Origin: CAWHXG01 sp963833235
GTDB taxonomy: Bacteria > Pseudomonadota > Alphaproteobacteria > Rhodobacterales > Rhodobacteraceae
Direction of reading: 5' to 3'
NCBI GenBank assembly: GCA_963833235.1
Contig: CAWHXG010000001.1
Coordinates: 1,054,001 to 1,118,000, forward strand
Length of the DNA: 64,000 nt
Shown: piece by piece, positions 30,691 to 39,805 of the stretch
Layout of the letters: each line of letters begins with the position of its first letter
Position numbering within the stretch: the stretch's first letter is position 1
Made by a program: the position numbers and the translations under genes
Notes under the pieces: generated by a model
What the model saw: the letters and a program-made list of their open reading frames with translations, nothing else
Database searches by the model: none
Told to the model about the DNA's origin: nothing

Positions 30691-31165
30691 TGCGCGCGGC
30701 CTGAGGCAGTCGGACATCTTCCGGCATATGGTGCCTTCGGGCATCGCCGTCGATAGTTCCTTACATGCCCTCCCCTCCACATCGGCATGGTCTTCAATGC
30801 GCAGTAGGCAGGGAAATGATTTGTAGGGGGGGGCAGGGATAACTCCCTGGTAGTAGTTACTAGTCTGGAATGACTGGGAGATGCACCCCCAGACAGAGGT
30901 CTGACCACGGGCACTCCTGGTGAAAATCCGGGTGGGTCGACGGCTCGTCTTCGAACGCCCTGCAGGCACCCACCGCCGCTCTGGGCACACCAGTCAAACG
31001 AGTGCTCTGGGACGTGGCCTGACCTGACAATCCAAAATGGTCGGGCAGCGCCCGCACCTGCGCAGGGTCTCATATTGGTGGATCATGTCAATGAATTATA
31101 GGCTGTGCCATCCTGTCCGGGCGCTTCCTCGGTCGGCGGTGAGCACCGGGAGGACGGGCGGGGCA
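30691..31165. other. Non-coding region after the VPLPA-CTERM gene
   Basis: About 475 bases without a supportable gene. It contains a run of seven to eight G at about 30826 and open frames on the minus strand (30618-31073 and others) whose products match nothing I know. It borders a degraded methylase-like fragment and is likely part of a decayed segment. Confidence 0.4.
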
Positions 31166-31355
31166 TGGTAAAGGCGGGAGTTGTCCGGTTGGCGCACGTT
31201 GCCCCGGTTTGCGCGCTCTCCATCGAGCGTCGCGCCGTTGATGCCCTGATCTCCTATATCGGAACCCATTCGAACGCGCAGGTTGCGCTGATCGCGGACA
31301 GCATCTGCGAATTCGGGTTTACGGCAAGCGTGGCGCAGGCCACGCCTGCCATCGT
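31166..31355 (+). pseudogene. Remnant of a ParB-like/DNA-methylase N-terminal domain
   Basis: The frame from 31166 contains IERRAVDALISYIGTHSNAQ followed by VALIADSICEFGFTASV. This closely resembles the start of ParB-domain proteins and phage-type DNA modification methylases, whose usual form is roughly 'pvdaLipYarNaRtHSdaQvaqIaaSIrEFGFtnPvL'. The homology stops abruptly near 31,340, and the frame then runs into the opposite-strand DUF2382 gene. Only ~60 of an expected 300-450 residues remain, so this is a gene fragment. A mobile element or prophage origin is inference. Confidence 0.5.
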
Positions 31356-31357
31356 GC

Positions 31358-32080
31358 TTAGCTGCGTTCGCGGACGCCGTCGACTTCGACGTCGGTCTTG
31401 CGGACGGTGTCGGTCACGACCTCTTCGCGTTCGGTCACTTCCTTGCCGACGACGACCTCCTCGGTGACGACAGTCTCCTTGCCGACGACCGCCTCTTCGG
31501 AACGGGTGGTGATCTCGAGATCCCGCTCTGCGAAGAGAGCATCAGCATCGGCGCCGGTCACGACCCGCTCGCCAACGGCTTGGCGGTAGACCGTCAGGCG
31601 TTCCTCGCGCAGGCGGATGCGCTCCTCGACCGGCACCTCCTGCACGTAGGTCCGCACATGCGCCGTGCCGCCCTCGGTGACCCGCTTGCCTAGGGTCAGA
31701 CGCTCCTCCGCAACGGCGATCACCTCCTCGCCATCGGTCGCGGCAGTGCGCTCTGTCTCGGCATAGTCCGGCGACGCGCGATATTCCGTCTCGTAGGCAT
31801 CGATGTCGACGGCCTCCTCGGGGTGGCGCATCGCTTCCTTCGCCTCGGCGATGTGGGCATCTTCGACTTCGGCGGAGACCACGGAGTGACCCTGTTGCAC
31901 AGCCTGTCGATAGGTTGCCGCTTCGTCGGCAGGCAGATGCAGCATGTCGATCTCTTCATAACGGTCGGCTTCGCTGACCACATGGACATGGCGACCGGAG
32001 ACGCCGATCTCTGCGAGGCGGGTACGGACCAGTTCGGCGGTCTGTCGGGTGGGGTAGATTGCGGTGACGGTATTGGACAT
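31358..32080 (-). CDS. DUF2382 (YsnF/AvaK) stress-response domain protein
   Basis: A 240-residue soluble protein from ATG 32080 (NTVTAIYPTRQTAELVRTRL). The N-terminal ~100 residues resemble the general-stress YflT-like/ heat-induced domain; the C-terminal half is the DUF2382 region: ERLTLGKRVTEGGTAHVRTY, then VEERIRLREERLTVYRQAVG, followed by charged repeats EEAVVGKETVVTEEVVVGKE. The frame is open to 32170, but the extra 30 residues have no family look. DUF2382 proteins are linked to general stress and desiccation in bacteria and cyanobacteria; molecular role unknown. A second DUF2382 gene lies just upstream on the same strand, likely in one operon. Confidence 0.85.
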   Translation of the reverse strand: MSNTVTAIYPTRQTAELVRTRLAEIGVSGRHVHVVSEADRYEEIDMLHLPADEAATYRQAVQQGHSVVSAEVEDAHIAEAKEAMRHPEEAVDIDAYETEYRASPDYAETERTAATDGEEVIAVAEERLTLGKRVTEGGTAHVRTYVQEVPVEERIRLREERLTVYRQAVGERVVTGADADALFAERDLEITTRSEEAVVGKETVVTEEVVVGKEVTEREEVVTDTVRKTDVEVDGVRERS

Positions 32081-32144
32081 GGGGATCAAGCTCGCTTGTG
32101 ATGTGACTGTTCTGGGGCGTCGTAGATTTGCATGTTTGCCCGGC

Positions 32145-32588
32145 CTAGGCGCCGGCCGGGTCGTCGCCAACGGGGGGCATCTTCTCGATGTGAATCTCCT
32201 GCTGGCGCAGGGTCACGGTTTCCTTGTGACGCACGGTCTCGGTGCGTGGGATGATCCGCACCTCCTCGACGATGCGGTACTGAACGACCAGGACTTCCTC
32301 GACCACGGGCACGATCGTAATCCCGTCCTCGTGGCGAGCCTGCGGATACTCCGAGACGACGCGTCCCACCGGAACGCGCTCGATGTCGATGTGTTCCGAA
32401 CGAAGGTCTTCGTCGATGACGGCCTCCTCGGTCCGCGTACGCAGAGACAAACGGGCCGCAATTTGCTCTTGTTCGACCCGATCCAAAACCACACGCTCAC
32501 GGGCAACTGGAACACGAACGGCTTCGCTGGCAGTCTCGTCAACGCGGTTGTCTAGGCCGTCTGGTTTGCTAGGGCTGTCTGTGGTCAT
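32145..32588 (-). CDS. Second DUF2382 (YsnF/AvaK) domain protein
   Basis: About 147 residues from ATG 32588 (TTDSPSKPDGLDNRVDETAS). It is almost entirely one DUF2382 domain with two charged repeats: VPVARERVVLDRVEQEQIAA, IDIERVPVGRVVSEYPQARH, and toward the end RIIPRTETVRHKETVTLRQQ followed by EIHIEKMPP. It has no N-terminal stress domain, unlike its neighbour. It sits 64 bases upstream of the other gene on the same strand, suggesting a two-gene stress operon. The open frame extends to 32798, but the upstream part lacks family features. Confidence 0.82.
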   Translation of the reverse strand: MTTDSPSKPDGLDNRVDETASEAVRVPVARERVVLDRVEQEQIAARLSLRTRTEEAVIDEDLRSEHIDIERVPVGRVVSEYPQARHEDGITIVPVVEEVLVVQYRIVEEVRIIPRTETVRHKETVTLRQQEIHIEKMPPVGDDPAGA

Positions 32589-32837
32589 GGTCTGATCCCA
32601 CGCTCCGGTGGTGTGAACGTCGGGCTGCCAGCGTCTTTCAGTTAGGCACGGGCCGACCCGCCGGGACCGGCGCATGGCACCAAGCTGCCTGCGGTTCATT
32701 TCGTTCCATCGTTGTCGTGCGATGGACCGAGGAACCGCAGCGTTCCGCCGAACGTTGCGACAGGTACCCAATACCGTTTCGTAACTGGAACGGATCACAC
32801 GAGCCGCCTGGTCGGCTCTAAGCGCTGGAAGAAAAAA

Positions 32838-33053
32838 ATGGCAGATGGCCCCGAAAACTTCAGGGATCCCAAGGTGACGTCAACGGACGCAAAGACCACC
32901 GGATCCGGCGGCATGGGCAAATGGATCGGCATCGCCCTAGCGGTCATCGTGGCCCTGCTGGTGTTGGGCTGGCTTCTGGGATTGTTCGCCGATGACGACG
33001 TCGATGCGGTTGAGGTCCCAGCTGAAACTGGCACGGTTGTCGAAACGAATTGA
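32838..33053 (+). CDS. Small single-span membrane protein (71 aa)
   Basis: A 71-residue protein from ATG 32838, with a GGAAG box before it. A hydrophilic N-terminus of ~30 residues is followed by one transmembrane helix (WIGIALAVIVALLVLGWLLG) and an acidic tail (FADDDVDAVEVPAETGTVVE). A rho-independent terminator follows directly at 33075. It is divergent from the DUF2382 operon, and such small membrane proteins often accompany stress genes in this group. Function unknown. Confidence 0.78.
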   Translation: MADGPENFRDPKVTSTDAKTTGSGGMGKWIGIALAVIVALLVLGWLLGLFADDDVDAVEVPAETGTVVETN

Positions 33054-33074
33054 CCGCGAGCTGACTGGGGAGGG

Positions 33075-33097
33075 AGGCCGTCTTTCGACGGCCTTTC
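33075..33097 (+). terminator. Rho-independent terminator after the small membrane protein gene
   Basis: An eight-base perfect stem AGGCCGTC (33075-33082) and GACGGCCT (33087-33094) around a TTTC loop, followed by TTTC. It lies 22 bases after the stop at 33053. The T-run is short but the structure and position fit a terminator. Confidence 0.85.
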
Positions 33098-33399
33098 ACG
33101 TCAGATGTGTTTTGCTGCATAAATATAGTGAAGCCCAATCCGTATGTGCTGCGGACGTCGTCCGCGGCCCGGCAATCCACTTCGGCAACACGCCGGTCAA
33201 TAGGCTGGTGTCTGGCACGGGGTAGTTGCAGATCGAGCGACTGTGACTGACGTGCACGACGAGGTTCCTTGGTGCTGAGATGGTCCACCCGCCGCGCTCC
33301 ATCGCTTCGTGGCAGATTGCAAGGGCATCTTCCAAGTCTCGCACATCGCCAACTTCGCGGGTTGACGACACGCCGGCGGCTGTGTGGGGTTCAAGGACC
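33098..33399. other. Non-coding region before an IS66 remnant
   Basis: About 300 bases with a few AT-rich words (CATAAATATAGTG) and minus-strand open frames of 65-91 codons; none is recognisable. It is likely promoterless spacer or decayed DNA next to the transposase remnant. Confidence 0.4.
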
Positions 33400-33931
33400 T
33401 CGCCTATGGCGTCTTGATCCGCAATGTCGCCTATATGGCTTACGTCGGCCGCAGGTTCGTTCGCCAGTGGTCTCGAACCGATGACTTACGGTGCACCCTG
33501 CGCAAGACCCGGAGGATCGGCGCGCTCTAAGCCGTCGAAGGGGCGATCCGCGGCTCACCGCCGGAGGAGTTGGCCATCCGAAGGGCCGAAGCTGCCCCAG
33601 TCTTCGACAACTTCGAGGTTTGCCTCGCCAAGCAGCGACCGAGACGCGGCTTGCCTCGGCGATCCACTCGCGCTCACCTCAGCGGCGCGGCTCCGGCGGC
33701 ATTTTGGCTACGAGGGGTTCGGGAACTAGAGATCATTCCTGTCGGACGTGTCGTGTGTGGAACCCCCGCGCGGCGGAAGAACTGGCGCTCCGGTTTGCTC
33801 GGCCGCCGGCAACCGTGCCGCTGATTAAGACCGCCAAGCTCGATGGTACCGACACAGGCTTGGCTCGCCGATACGCCGACCCTCATCCCGGGCGACAAGA
33901 TCACGAAGGCGAACGAGTTGCGGACATGGGA
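33400..33931 (+). pseudogene. IS66-family transposase (TnpC) remnant
   Basis: Pieces of the IS66 transposase C-terminal half can be read on the plus strand in order, in different frames and with stops: RRFVRQW near 33,445 (like the family's ARRKFxDL), AVEGAIRGSPPEELAIRRAE at ~33,534 and APVFDNFEVCLAKQRPR, then RRKNWRSG near 33,770 (family: GRKNWLFAG), LIKTAKLDGTD near 33,822 (family: LIxTAKLNGVDP), and after a frame change AWLADTPTLIPGDKITKANE (family: AWLADVLARIPDHKITKxxELLPW). An in-frame TAA replaces a codon just before AVEGAI. The N-terminal half, the orfs tnpA/tnpB and the ends were not found. It is an old, dead insertion. Confidence 0.75.
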
Positions 33932-34574
33932 TCATCGCCGCTGAGCGACCACGCCGGATGGCTCGCCGCGCAGGTTGGAAATTGATGAGGCCACCAGAGG
34001 GCTTTGCGATCGGGCATCCTCTGCATGGCTATGCCGTGGTGTGATAATACGCATGGTTATTTCCCAGACTCCTCTGGAACAGGCATGGCCGGTGGACGGC
34101 CTTTGGTTCGCCATTCCCGTGTTTCGATGGTAAAGTGAATGGTCGGTCCATGCAGGGCCGAGAGGCCTGCGCCGAAGCTCCCGTCAGAGTTCATTCCGAC
34201 TGATGCTGCGCAACACCCGAACGGCTATCGATCGACGAATGCTAGTAGGCGCAGGTGCAGGCCATCGGCTGACCGGGCAGGCTTGATACAAGGTATGGAG
34301 CCGGGAAGCGAAAGGCTCTCCCCGGTCCCTCAGGTTGTGCGACAAGTGCAGGATCGATCCGCCATGCCGGACCACGTCCCAGCGGCACGGGGGCAACGTC
34401 GCCGTCTCCATTCCGCCGACGTTCGGCACAATATGAGGTCCGGTCACGGCGTCCCGAAGGTCGCTCGTATGCAACATGCCGGATGGCGGCGCGACTTACT
34501 CGTCCCCTGGGCGTTGGGTATCAGCGATCGGAGATATCGGCGTCATTGTCTTTCAGCCGGCATCGCAGAAAGAT
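33932..34574. other. Probable decayed DNA, no gene supported
   Basis: About 640 bases between the IS66 remnant and cheB. There is one plus-strand frame of 152 codons (34139-34597) and a minus-strand frame of 97 (34184-34477); neither resembles a known family nor has a good start site, and codon bias is weak. Confidence 0.4.
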
Positions 34575-35564
34575 CTATCCCGTTCGACGGCTCTTGATGA
34601 TCTGTTCCAGCCGCTCGGTGTCCTCCTCATAGCGGACGGCGCGTTCCTCCAGGCGCATGCGGCTCTCCGGGCCGCGGGTGCGACCGGCCATCTGGCGGAT
34701 CAGGGCAGCGCGGCCGCGGTGCGCGCGCAGAGCGTTGAAGAGGCTCTCGTCCAGCGCGCGGCTCTGGCTCTCGCCCAGGGTCTCCAGCGTGTAGGCATGG
34801 CCCGTGTGGCAGCGAAAACGCAGCATCGGCCCGTCCTCGATCTGCCACAGCACTCCGTTGCAGTGGGGGCAGTTGTAGGGGCTCAGCTCCCCCAGGCGAT
34901 CCTCGTTGCCCATCGTCGCGCCCTCCAGTCCGGCGATCTTCAACTCAATTCCGATGTCCCACGGAACGTCTTCGTGCGCCGCGCAGGGCCGCCCGGCCAG
35001 CGCCGCGATTTCTGCGGCAAGGTTGGCGAGCGGCACCGGCTCCGCCTCGGGAACGGCGGTCATTGCCGCGTTCGGCATGTCGGGAAAGTCCGCGCTGTCG
35101 GGCGACTGTACCAGGATCTGCCCGCCGGTGCGGTGCAGGGCGCGGGCGCCGGCGGCGCCGTCGTCCATCATCCCCGAAAGGATCACGCCGACCGCGCGCG
35201 TGCCGCGATAGACGGCGGCCGAGCGGAACAGCGGGTCGACGGCAGGGCGAAAGTTGTTCTCGTGCGCGCCGCGGCGCAGGTGCACGTGGTCCTGCCCGAT
35301 CATCAGATGCACATCGGGCGGGGCGAAGACCACGCGCCCGGTCCGGATCGGCATCCCGTCCTCGGCAAGATGGACCGGCATTGCGGAATTGACGCGCAGC
35401 AGGTCAACCGCGTGGCTCTCGCCGATGGACGAGAAGTGCTGGCATATGAACACCGCCGCCGGGAGGTCGGCCGGCAGGTCGGCCAGGATGCGGCGTAGCG
35501 CGGTAAAGCTGCCGGCGGAGCCGCCCATGACGATGGTGTCTATATGGTCCGTCATTGCTCGCAT
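34575..35564 (-). CDS. Chemotaxis protein CheB-type methylesterase (stand-alone)
   Basis: A 329-residue protein with a CheB methylesterase domain but no receiver domain. The catalytic triad is visible: Ser in VMGGSAGSFTALRRIL (residue ~15), His in VFICQHFSSIGESH, and Asp in GVILSGMMDDGAAGARAL. The C-terminal ~130 residues are different: a CxxC pair (PYNCPHCNGVLWQIED) with a RCHTGHAY motif that may bind zinc, then a helical, arginine-rich tail. CheB removes methyl groups from chemoreceptor glutamates; here no che operon is near. It is divergent from the CheB/CheR/kinase hybrid gene, and the two likely belong to one signalling unit. ATG 35555 is an alternative start. Confidence 0.88.
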   Translation of the reverse strand: MRAMTDHIDTIVMGGSAGSFTALRRILADLPADLPAAVFICQHFSSIGESHAVDLLRVNSAMPVHLAEDGMPIRTGRVVFAPPDVHLMIGQDHVHLRRGAHENNFRPAVDPLFRSAAVYRGTRAVGVILSGMMDDGAAGARALHRTGGQILVQSPDSADFPDMPNAAMTAVPEAEPVPLANLAAEIAALAGRPCAAHEDVPWDIGIELKIAGLEGATMGNEDRLGELSPYNCPHCNGVLWQIEDGPMLRFRCHTGHAYTLETLGESQSRALDESLFNALRAHRGRAALIRQMAGRTRGPESRMRLEERAVRYEEDTERLEQIIKSRRTG

Positions 35565-35690
35565 GCGTCCCTTTCCGTGCGCTAGGCGCGCAATATATGG
35601 GTTTGCACTCTAGGATAGACTACTTATTGCTATGCGAACAGGTCCATCGGCCCGGGCGAGGACAACGTGAAACGACTGGAAGAGGGTACG

Positions 35691-38600
35691 ATGGACGATG
35701 ACGCGACCATCCCGGTCGTCGGTATCGGCGCTTCGGCGGGCGGGCTCGAGGCGCTCAAGACGCTCGTGGCCGAGATCGCCCCCAACACAGGCGCGGCCTA
35801 TGTCATCGTCCAGCACCTGTCGCCCGACCAGAAGTCCATCCTCCACGAGCTGTTGCAGGGGCGGACCAGCCTTGAGGTGGCGCAGATCGAGGATGGCGAG
35901 CGGATCCAGGCGGATCGTTTCTACGTGGTGCCGCCGGGCCGGGTGGCGGCCATCAAGGACAACCGTCTGACCTTGTCGGACCGTGACACCCGCGATGCGC
36001 AGCACCGCCCGATCGACGCCTTTTTTACTTCGATGGCCGATGCCCGTGGGCGCAACGCCTATTGCCTGGTCCTGTCGGGCACCGGCAGCGACGGGACGGA
36101 CGGGCTGAAGGCGGTAAAGGCCGCCGGCGGATTCGCATTGGTACAGGAGAGCGGCGGCGCCCGGTTCCCGGGCATGCCCGACAGCGCGGTGGCGACGGGG
36201 CTGGTGGATTTCGTCCTACCGGTGGCGCGCATTGCCACGCGCCTGCACGACATGATCCGTTACCGGCGAGGTCTGGAGCAGAGCGGCGGGCCCGAGGACT
36301 TGAAGACCGCCATCGAGGCGGCGCTGCCGCGCATCGCCGAAAAACTGAAGGCGGCAGTGGGCAACGACTTCTCCTCCTACAAGCCCGGTACGCTGGTGCG
36401 GCGGGTGGAGCGGCGGATGACCGTTTTGCGCGAACGGGACGTGGACAGGTTCGTCGCCACGCTCGACGACGAGGGCGACGCCCAGACGCTGGCCCAGGAC
36501 TTCCTGATCGGGGTGACCGAGTTCTTCCGCGATCCGGAGGCGTTCGAGGCGTTGCGCCGGCTGGTGGTGCGGCCCCTGCTGGAGAGCGACGGCGGCGCCA
36601 TCCGGATCTGGTCGCCCGGCTGCTCCACCGGAGAGGAGACCTATTCACTTGCCATCCTGTTCCTCGAGGAGATGGAGGCCCGCGACGACCGCCGCGTCCT
36701 GCAAATCTTCGGCACCGACATCGACGCGCCCTCGTTGGCCGCGGCGCGCTACGGCCTTTATTCCCCGGCTTCCGTCGAGCAACTGGGCCCCGCGCGGCGG
36801 CAGCGTTACTTCATCACCGAGGCCGATGGCTTCCGTGCCACCGCGGCGCTGCGCGAGGCCTGCGTCTTTGCGCCCCACAACCTGCTGCAGGACCCGCCCT
36901 TCTCGCGGCTGGACCTGATCTCGTGCCGCAACCTCATGATCTATCTCTCGGCGGACCTGCAGGCGCAGATCATCCCGCGGTTTCACTATTCGCTGCGCGG
37001 CGAGGGGCACCTTTTCCTCGGCCCGTCCGAGAGCATCGCGGGCGAGGACGGGCTCTTCGACGTCGCCGACAAGACGCACCGTATCTTCCGCAAGAACGCC
37101 GCCGCGCAAACCAGCTTCTCCTCGCTGATCGACATGCCGCGCCGGCCGCGCAACATCGGCACCGACGCGCCGGCGCCGCGTTCGGCGCCAGACCTCAAGC
37201 AGGCCCTGGCGCGGGAATCGGCCGTGGAACGCGAGTTCATGCGCCACTATGCGGCGCCCTTCGCGATGCTCTCGCGGACGGGCGAAGTGCTCTACCTTTC
37301 GCAGCAGATGACCCAGTTCGTGCGCCCCTCGCAGGGCACGCCCTCGATCGCGATTGACGCCTACCTCGCGCCGGAACTGCGAGTGCCCGTGCGCACCGCA
37401 CTGGCCGAAGCAAGCGAGGGTGCAAGGCCTGCGCGGATCGGCAACGTCATGGTGATGGAGGGCAGTGCCCCGCGGGTGTTCGACGTCGAGGTCGGGCCGG
37501 TCGGACCCGACTTCATCATAGTACTGACCGAGGCGCGGGCTGTCGGCGCGGGCGACCTTGGCGAGGCGGTGGGGGACCGCGAAACGGCAGATCGCAACAT
37601 CCTGGAAACCGAAAACGTGCAGCTCCGCCGCCAGTTGGCCGCGACGCTGCAGGAATACGAGACCTCGGGCCAGGAGCTCAAAAGCTCCAACGAGGAGCTG
37701 ATGAGCATGAACGAGGAGCTGCAATCCTCCAACGAGGAGCTCGAGACTTCCCGCGAGGAGCTGCAGTCGATCAACGAGGAGCTGGAGACGGTCAACAGCG
37801 AGCTGCAGGAGAACAACCGCCTGCTGGGCCGGTCCAACAGCGACCTCAAGAACCTCTTCGAATCGACCGACGTGGCGGCATTGTTCCTCGACCGAGAATT
37901 CTGCGTGCGGAACTTTACGCCTTCGACCTCCTCTCTGTTCGGGATCCGGGCGCGCGACATTGGGCGGCCGATCTCGGATCTGTCCTCGCGCCTCGACTAC
38001 CCGGAACTGCGTGAGGACGCCGCGAAGGTGAACGAGACCCTGCGGACCGTCGAGCGGGAGGTTGCGGTGAGCGCCTCGGGCGAGACCTTCCTGCTGCGCG
38101 TCAAGCCGTACCGCACAGTGGACGACCGGCTCGACGGCTACGTGCTTTCGTTCTTCGACATCACCTCGCGCAAGTCCTACGAGGACACGCTCAAGCGCAA
38201 CGAGCAGGAGATGGCGCGGCAATACGCGGAGCTGGAGAACCTGTACGACACCACGCCCGTGGGACTCTCGCTGACCGATACCGACATGCGGTGGGTCCGG
38301 GTCAACGAGACCATGGCTGCGATCAACGGGTATTCGATAGCCGAGCACATCGGCACTACCGTGCACGAGCTGCTTCCCGATCTGGAGGATACGGTGGTGC
38401 CGATCTTCCGCCGGGTGTTCGACACCGGCGAGCCGGTTCTGGGCGTCTCGATCGAGGGCGAGACCCACGCCGCCCCTGGCGAGACGCGCAGCTGGCTGGC
38501 CGACTACTACCCCGTGGTGCAGGACGGCCACGTGTTCGCCGTGGGTGCCTGCGTGCGCGAGGTTACCGACGAGGCCCGGATGGTGGCGCGCATCCGCGAG

Positions 38601-39209
38601 CAGAACGACAGGCAGCGCCTGCTGATGGGCGAGCTGCAGCACCGGGTCAAGAACATGCTCGCGACGATAAGCGCGATCTCCAAGTTGCTGCTCAAGGGGG
38701 TCGACGACCCGGCCGTCTATCAGGCTCGCCTGCTGGAGCGTCTAGGAGCTATCTCGCGGACGCACGACCTGCTGACGGACGTCGAATGGACGAACGCCAC
38801 CTTTGCAGAGATCGTAGCCAACGAGGCGCGCCCCTACATGGTTCACGCCGATGCCGACCGGGTGAGCCTGAACGGCCCGACGCTATCGCTGAACGCCAAG
38901 GAGGCGCTGTCGATCGGGATGGCCATCCACGAGTTGATGACCAACGCCGCCAAGTACGGCGCATTGTCGGTGGAGGAGGGGCGGATCGAGATCTCCACGG
39001 CCCGCGACGCCAGCAACGGCCGGGACCTCGCCCGCATTGTCTGGCAGGAGTGCGGCGGCCCGCCCATCGAGGCTCCGCCCAGCCGCGCGGGCTTCGGCAG
39101 CGTGGTGATCGAGCGTGTCCTGAAATCTGATCTGAACGGCGAGGTCACGGTAGACTACCGACCCGAAGGCCTGCACTTCGCCGTCGAGTTCGACTTAGAG
39201 AGTGGTTGA
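35691..39209 (+). CDS. CheB-CheR-PAS-histidine kinase hybrid
   Basis: About 1,172 residues from ATG 35691 (AGAGGG box; GTG 35667 is an alternative). Domains in order: CheB (IGASAGGLEALKTL; IVQHLSPDQ; LSGTGSDGTDGLKAV); CheR (RRMTVLRERDVDRF; GVTEFFRDPEAFEALRRLVV; WSPGCSTGEETYSLAILF; SCRNLMIYLSADLQ); a long coiled coil (NEELMSMNEELQSSNEELE); two PAS domains (LFESTDVAALFLDREFCVRN, and YDTTPVGLSLTDTDMRWVRV); and a HisKA_2/HWE-type kinase with phospho-histidine in LMGELQHRVKNMLATI and the ATPase box IHELMTNAAKYGAL. It overlaps the response-regulator gene (TGATG). It is probably cytoplasmic, as no membrane segment is seen. Such hybrids occur in alphaproteobacteria; what they sense is unclear. Confidence 0.92.
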   Translation: MDDDATIPVVGIGASAGGLEALKTLVAEIAPNTGAAYVIVQHLSPDQKSILHELLQGRTSLEVAQIEDGERIQADRFYVVPPGRVAAIKDNRLTLSDRDTRDAQHRPIDAFFTSMADARGRNAYCLVLSGTGSDGTDGLKAVKAAGGFALVQESGGARFPGMPDSAVATGLVDFVLPVARIATRLHDMIRYRRGLEQSGGPEDLKTAIEAALPRIAEKLKAAVGNDFSSYKPGTLVRRVERRMTVLRERDVDRFVATLDDEGDAQTLAQDFLIGVTEFFRDPEAFEALRRLVVRPLLESDGGAIRIWSPGCSTGEETYSLAILFLEEMEARDDRRVLQIFGTDIDAPSLAAARYGLYSPASVEQLGPARRQRYFITEADGFRATAALREACVFAPHNLLQDPPFSRLDLISCRNLMIYLSADLQAQIIPRFHYSLRGEGHLFLGPSESIAGEDGLFDVADKTHRIFRKNAAAQTSFSSLIDMPRRPRNIGTDAPAPRSAPDLKQALARESAVEREFMRHYAAPFAMLSRTGEVLYLSQQMTQFVRPSQGTPSIAIDAYLAPELRVPVRTALAEASEGARPARIGNVMVMEGSAPRVFDVEVGPVGPDFIIVLTEARAVGAGDLGEAVGDRETADRNILETENVQLRRQLAATLQEYETSGQELKSSNEELMSMNEELQSSNEELETSREELQSINEELETVNSELQENNRLLGRSNSDLKNLFESTDVAALFLDREFCVRNFTPSTSSLFGIRARDIGRPISDLSSRLDYPELREDAAKVNETLRTVEREVAVSASGETFLLRVKPYRTVDDRLDGYVLSFFDITSRKSYEDTLKRNEQEMARQYAELENLYDTTPVGLSLTDTDMRWVRVNETMAAINGYSIAEHIGTTVHELLPDLEDTVVPIFRRVFDTGEPVLGVSIEGETHAAPGETRSWLADYYPVVQDGHVFAVGACVREVTDEARMVARIREQNDRQRLLMGELQHRVKNMLATISAISKLLLKGVDDPAVYQARLLERLGAISRTHDLLTDVEWTNATFAEIVANEARPYMVHADADRVSLNGPTLSLNAKEALSIGMAIHELMTNAAKYGALSVEEGRIEISTARDASNGRDLARIVWQECGGPPIEAPPSRAGFGSVVIERVLKSDLNGEVTVDYRPEGLHFAVEFDLESG

Positions 39210-39574
39210 TGACGGATTGTGGAATACTCGTTCTGGACGACCAGATCCTGATCGCGATGGACGTCGAGATGACGCTCCAGGCCGCCGGCTTCGCCTCCGT
39301 TACGGTGTGCAGCTCCGTCGCGGCCGCGCAGGACGCGATCGAGACCTCCCGACCAGTGCTGGCCATCCTGGACCTGAACCTCGGCAACGGAGAGACGAGC
39401 CTCCCGGTGGCCAAGCGCCTCCGTGCCCTCGGATGCCCATTCCTGTTTCTGAGCGGCTACACTGCGGCGACAGTGACGCTTCCGGAAGAGCTTGCGGACG
39501 CGCCGCGCCTGACAAAGCCCTTTCGTGGCGAAGCCCTTGTAACCGAAGTGCGTAACATGCTCGCGGGCACTTAG
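39209..39574 (+). CDS. Single-domain response regulator
   Basis: A 121-residue receiver domain from ATG 39209, whose A overlaps the last base of the kinase stop (TGATG). It starts CGILVLDDQILIAMDVEMTL with the acidic pair; the phosphorylation aspartate is in PVLAILDLNLGNGETSLPV (about residue 52), and the lysine switch in RLTKPFRGEAL. No output domain follows. It is almost surely the partner of the hybrid kinase upstream. Its output may be by protein interaction, as with other single-domain regulators paired with HWE kinases. Confidence 0.93.
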   Translation: MTDCGILVLDDQILIAMDVEMTLQAAGFASVTVCSSVAAAQDAIETSRPVLAILDLNLGNGETSLPVAKRLRALGCPFLFLSGYTAATVTLPEELADAPRLTKPFRGEALVTEVRNMLAGT

Positions 39575-39805
39575 GAGAAGGGGCCACACCGGTTGCCCGG
39601 TCCTGGGTCACGCTGTCGGGCTTGGGTCGAGTTCGAACTTCGGGTTCGCGTCCCAGAGCGATGGCGCGTTGGGGAGGACAGAGTCAAATCGGATGTTGCT
39701 GTTTAGAAAGGGAAAAGTGGCTTCGTCGGAGGCCTTCCGATGCTGGCCGCGGCGTGACATTGGTTGCCCGGGCAGCGGCGGCGCGCGCCGGACAATCCCC
39801 GACCA

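Noticed and set aside
39630..39660. GTTCGAACTTCGGGTTCGCGTCCC, which resembles a tRNA T-arm
   Set aside because: No acceptor, D or anticodon arms could be found around it.
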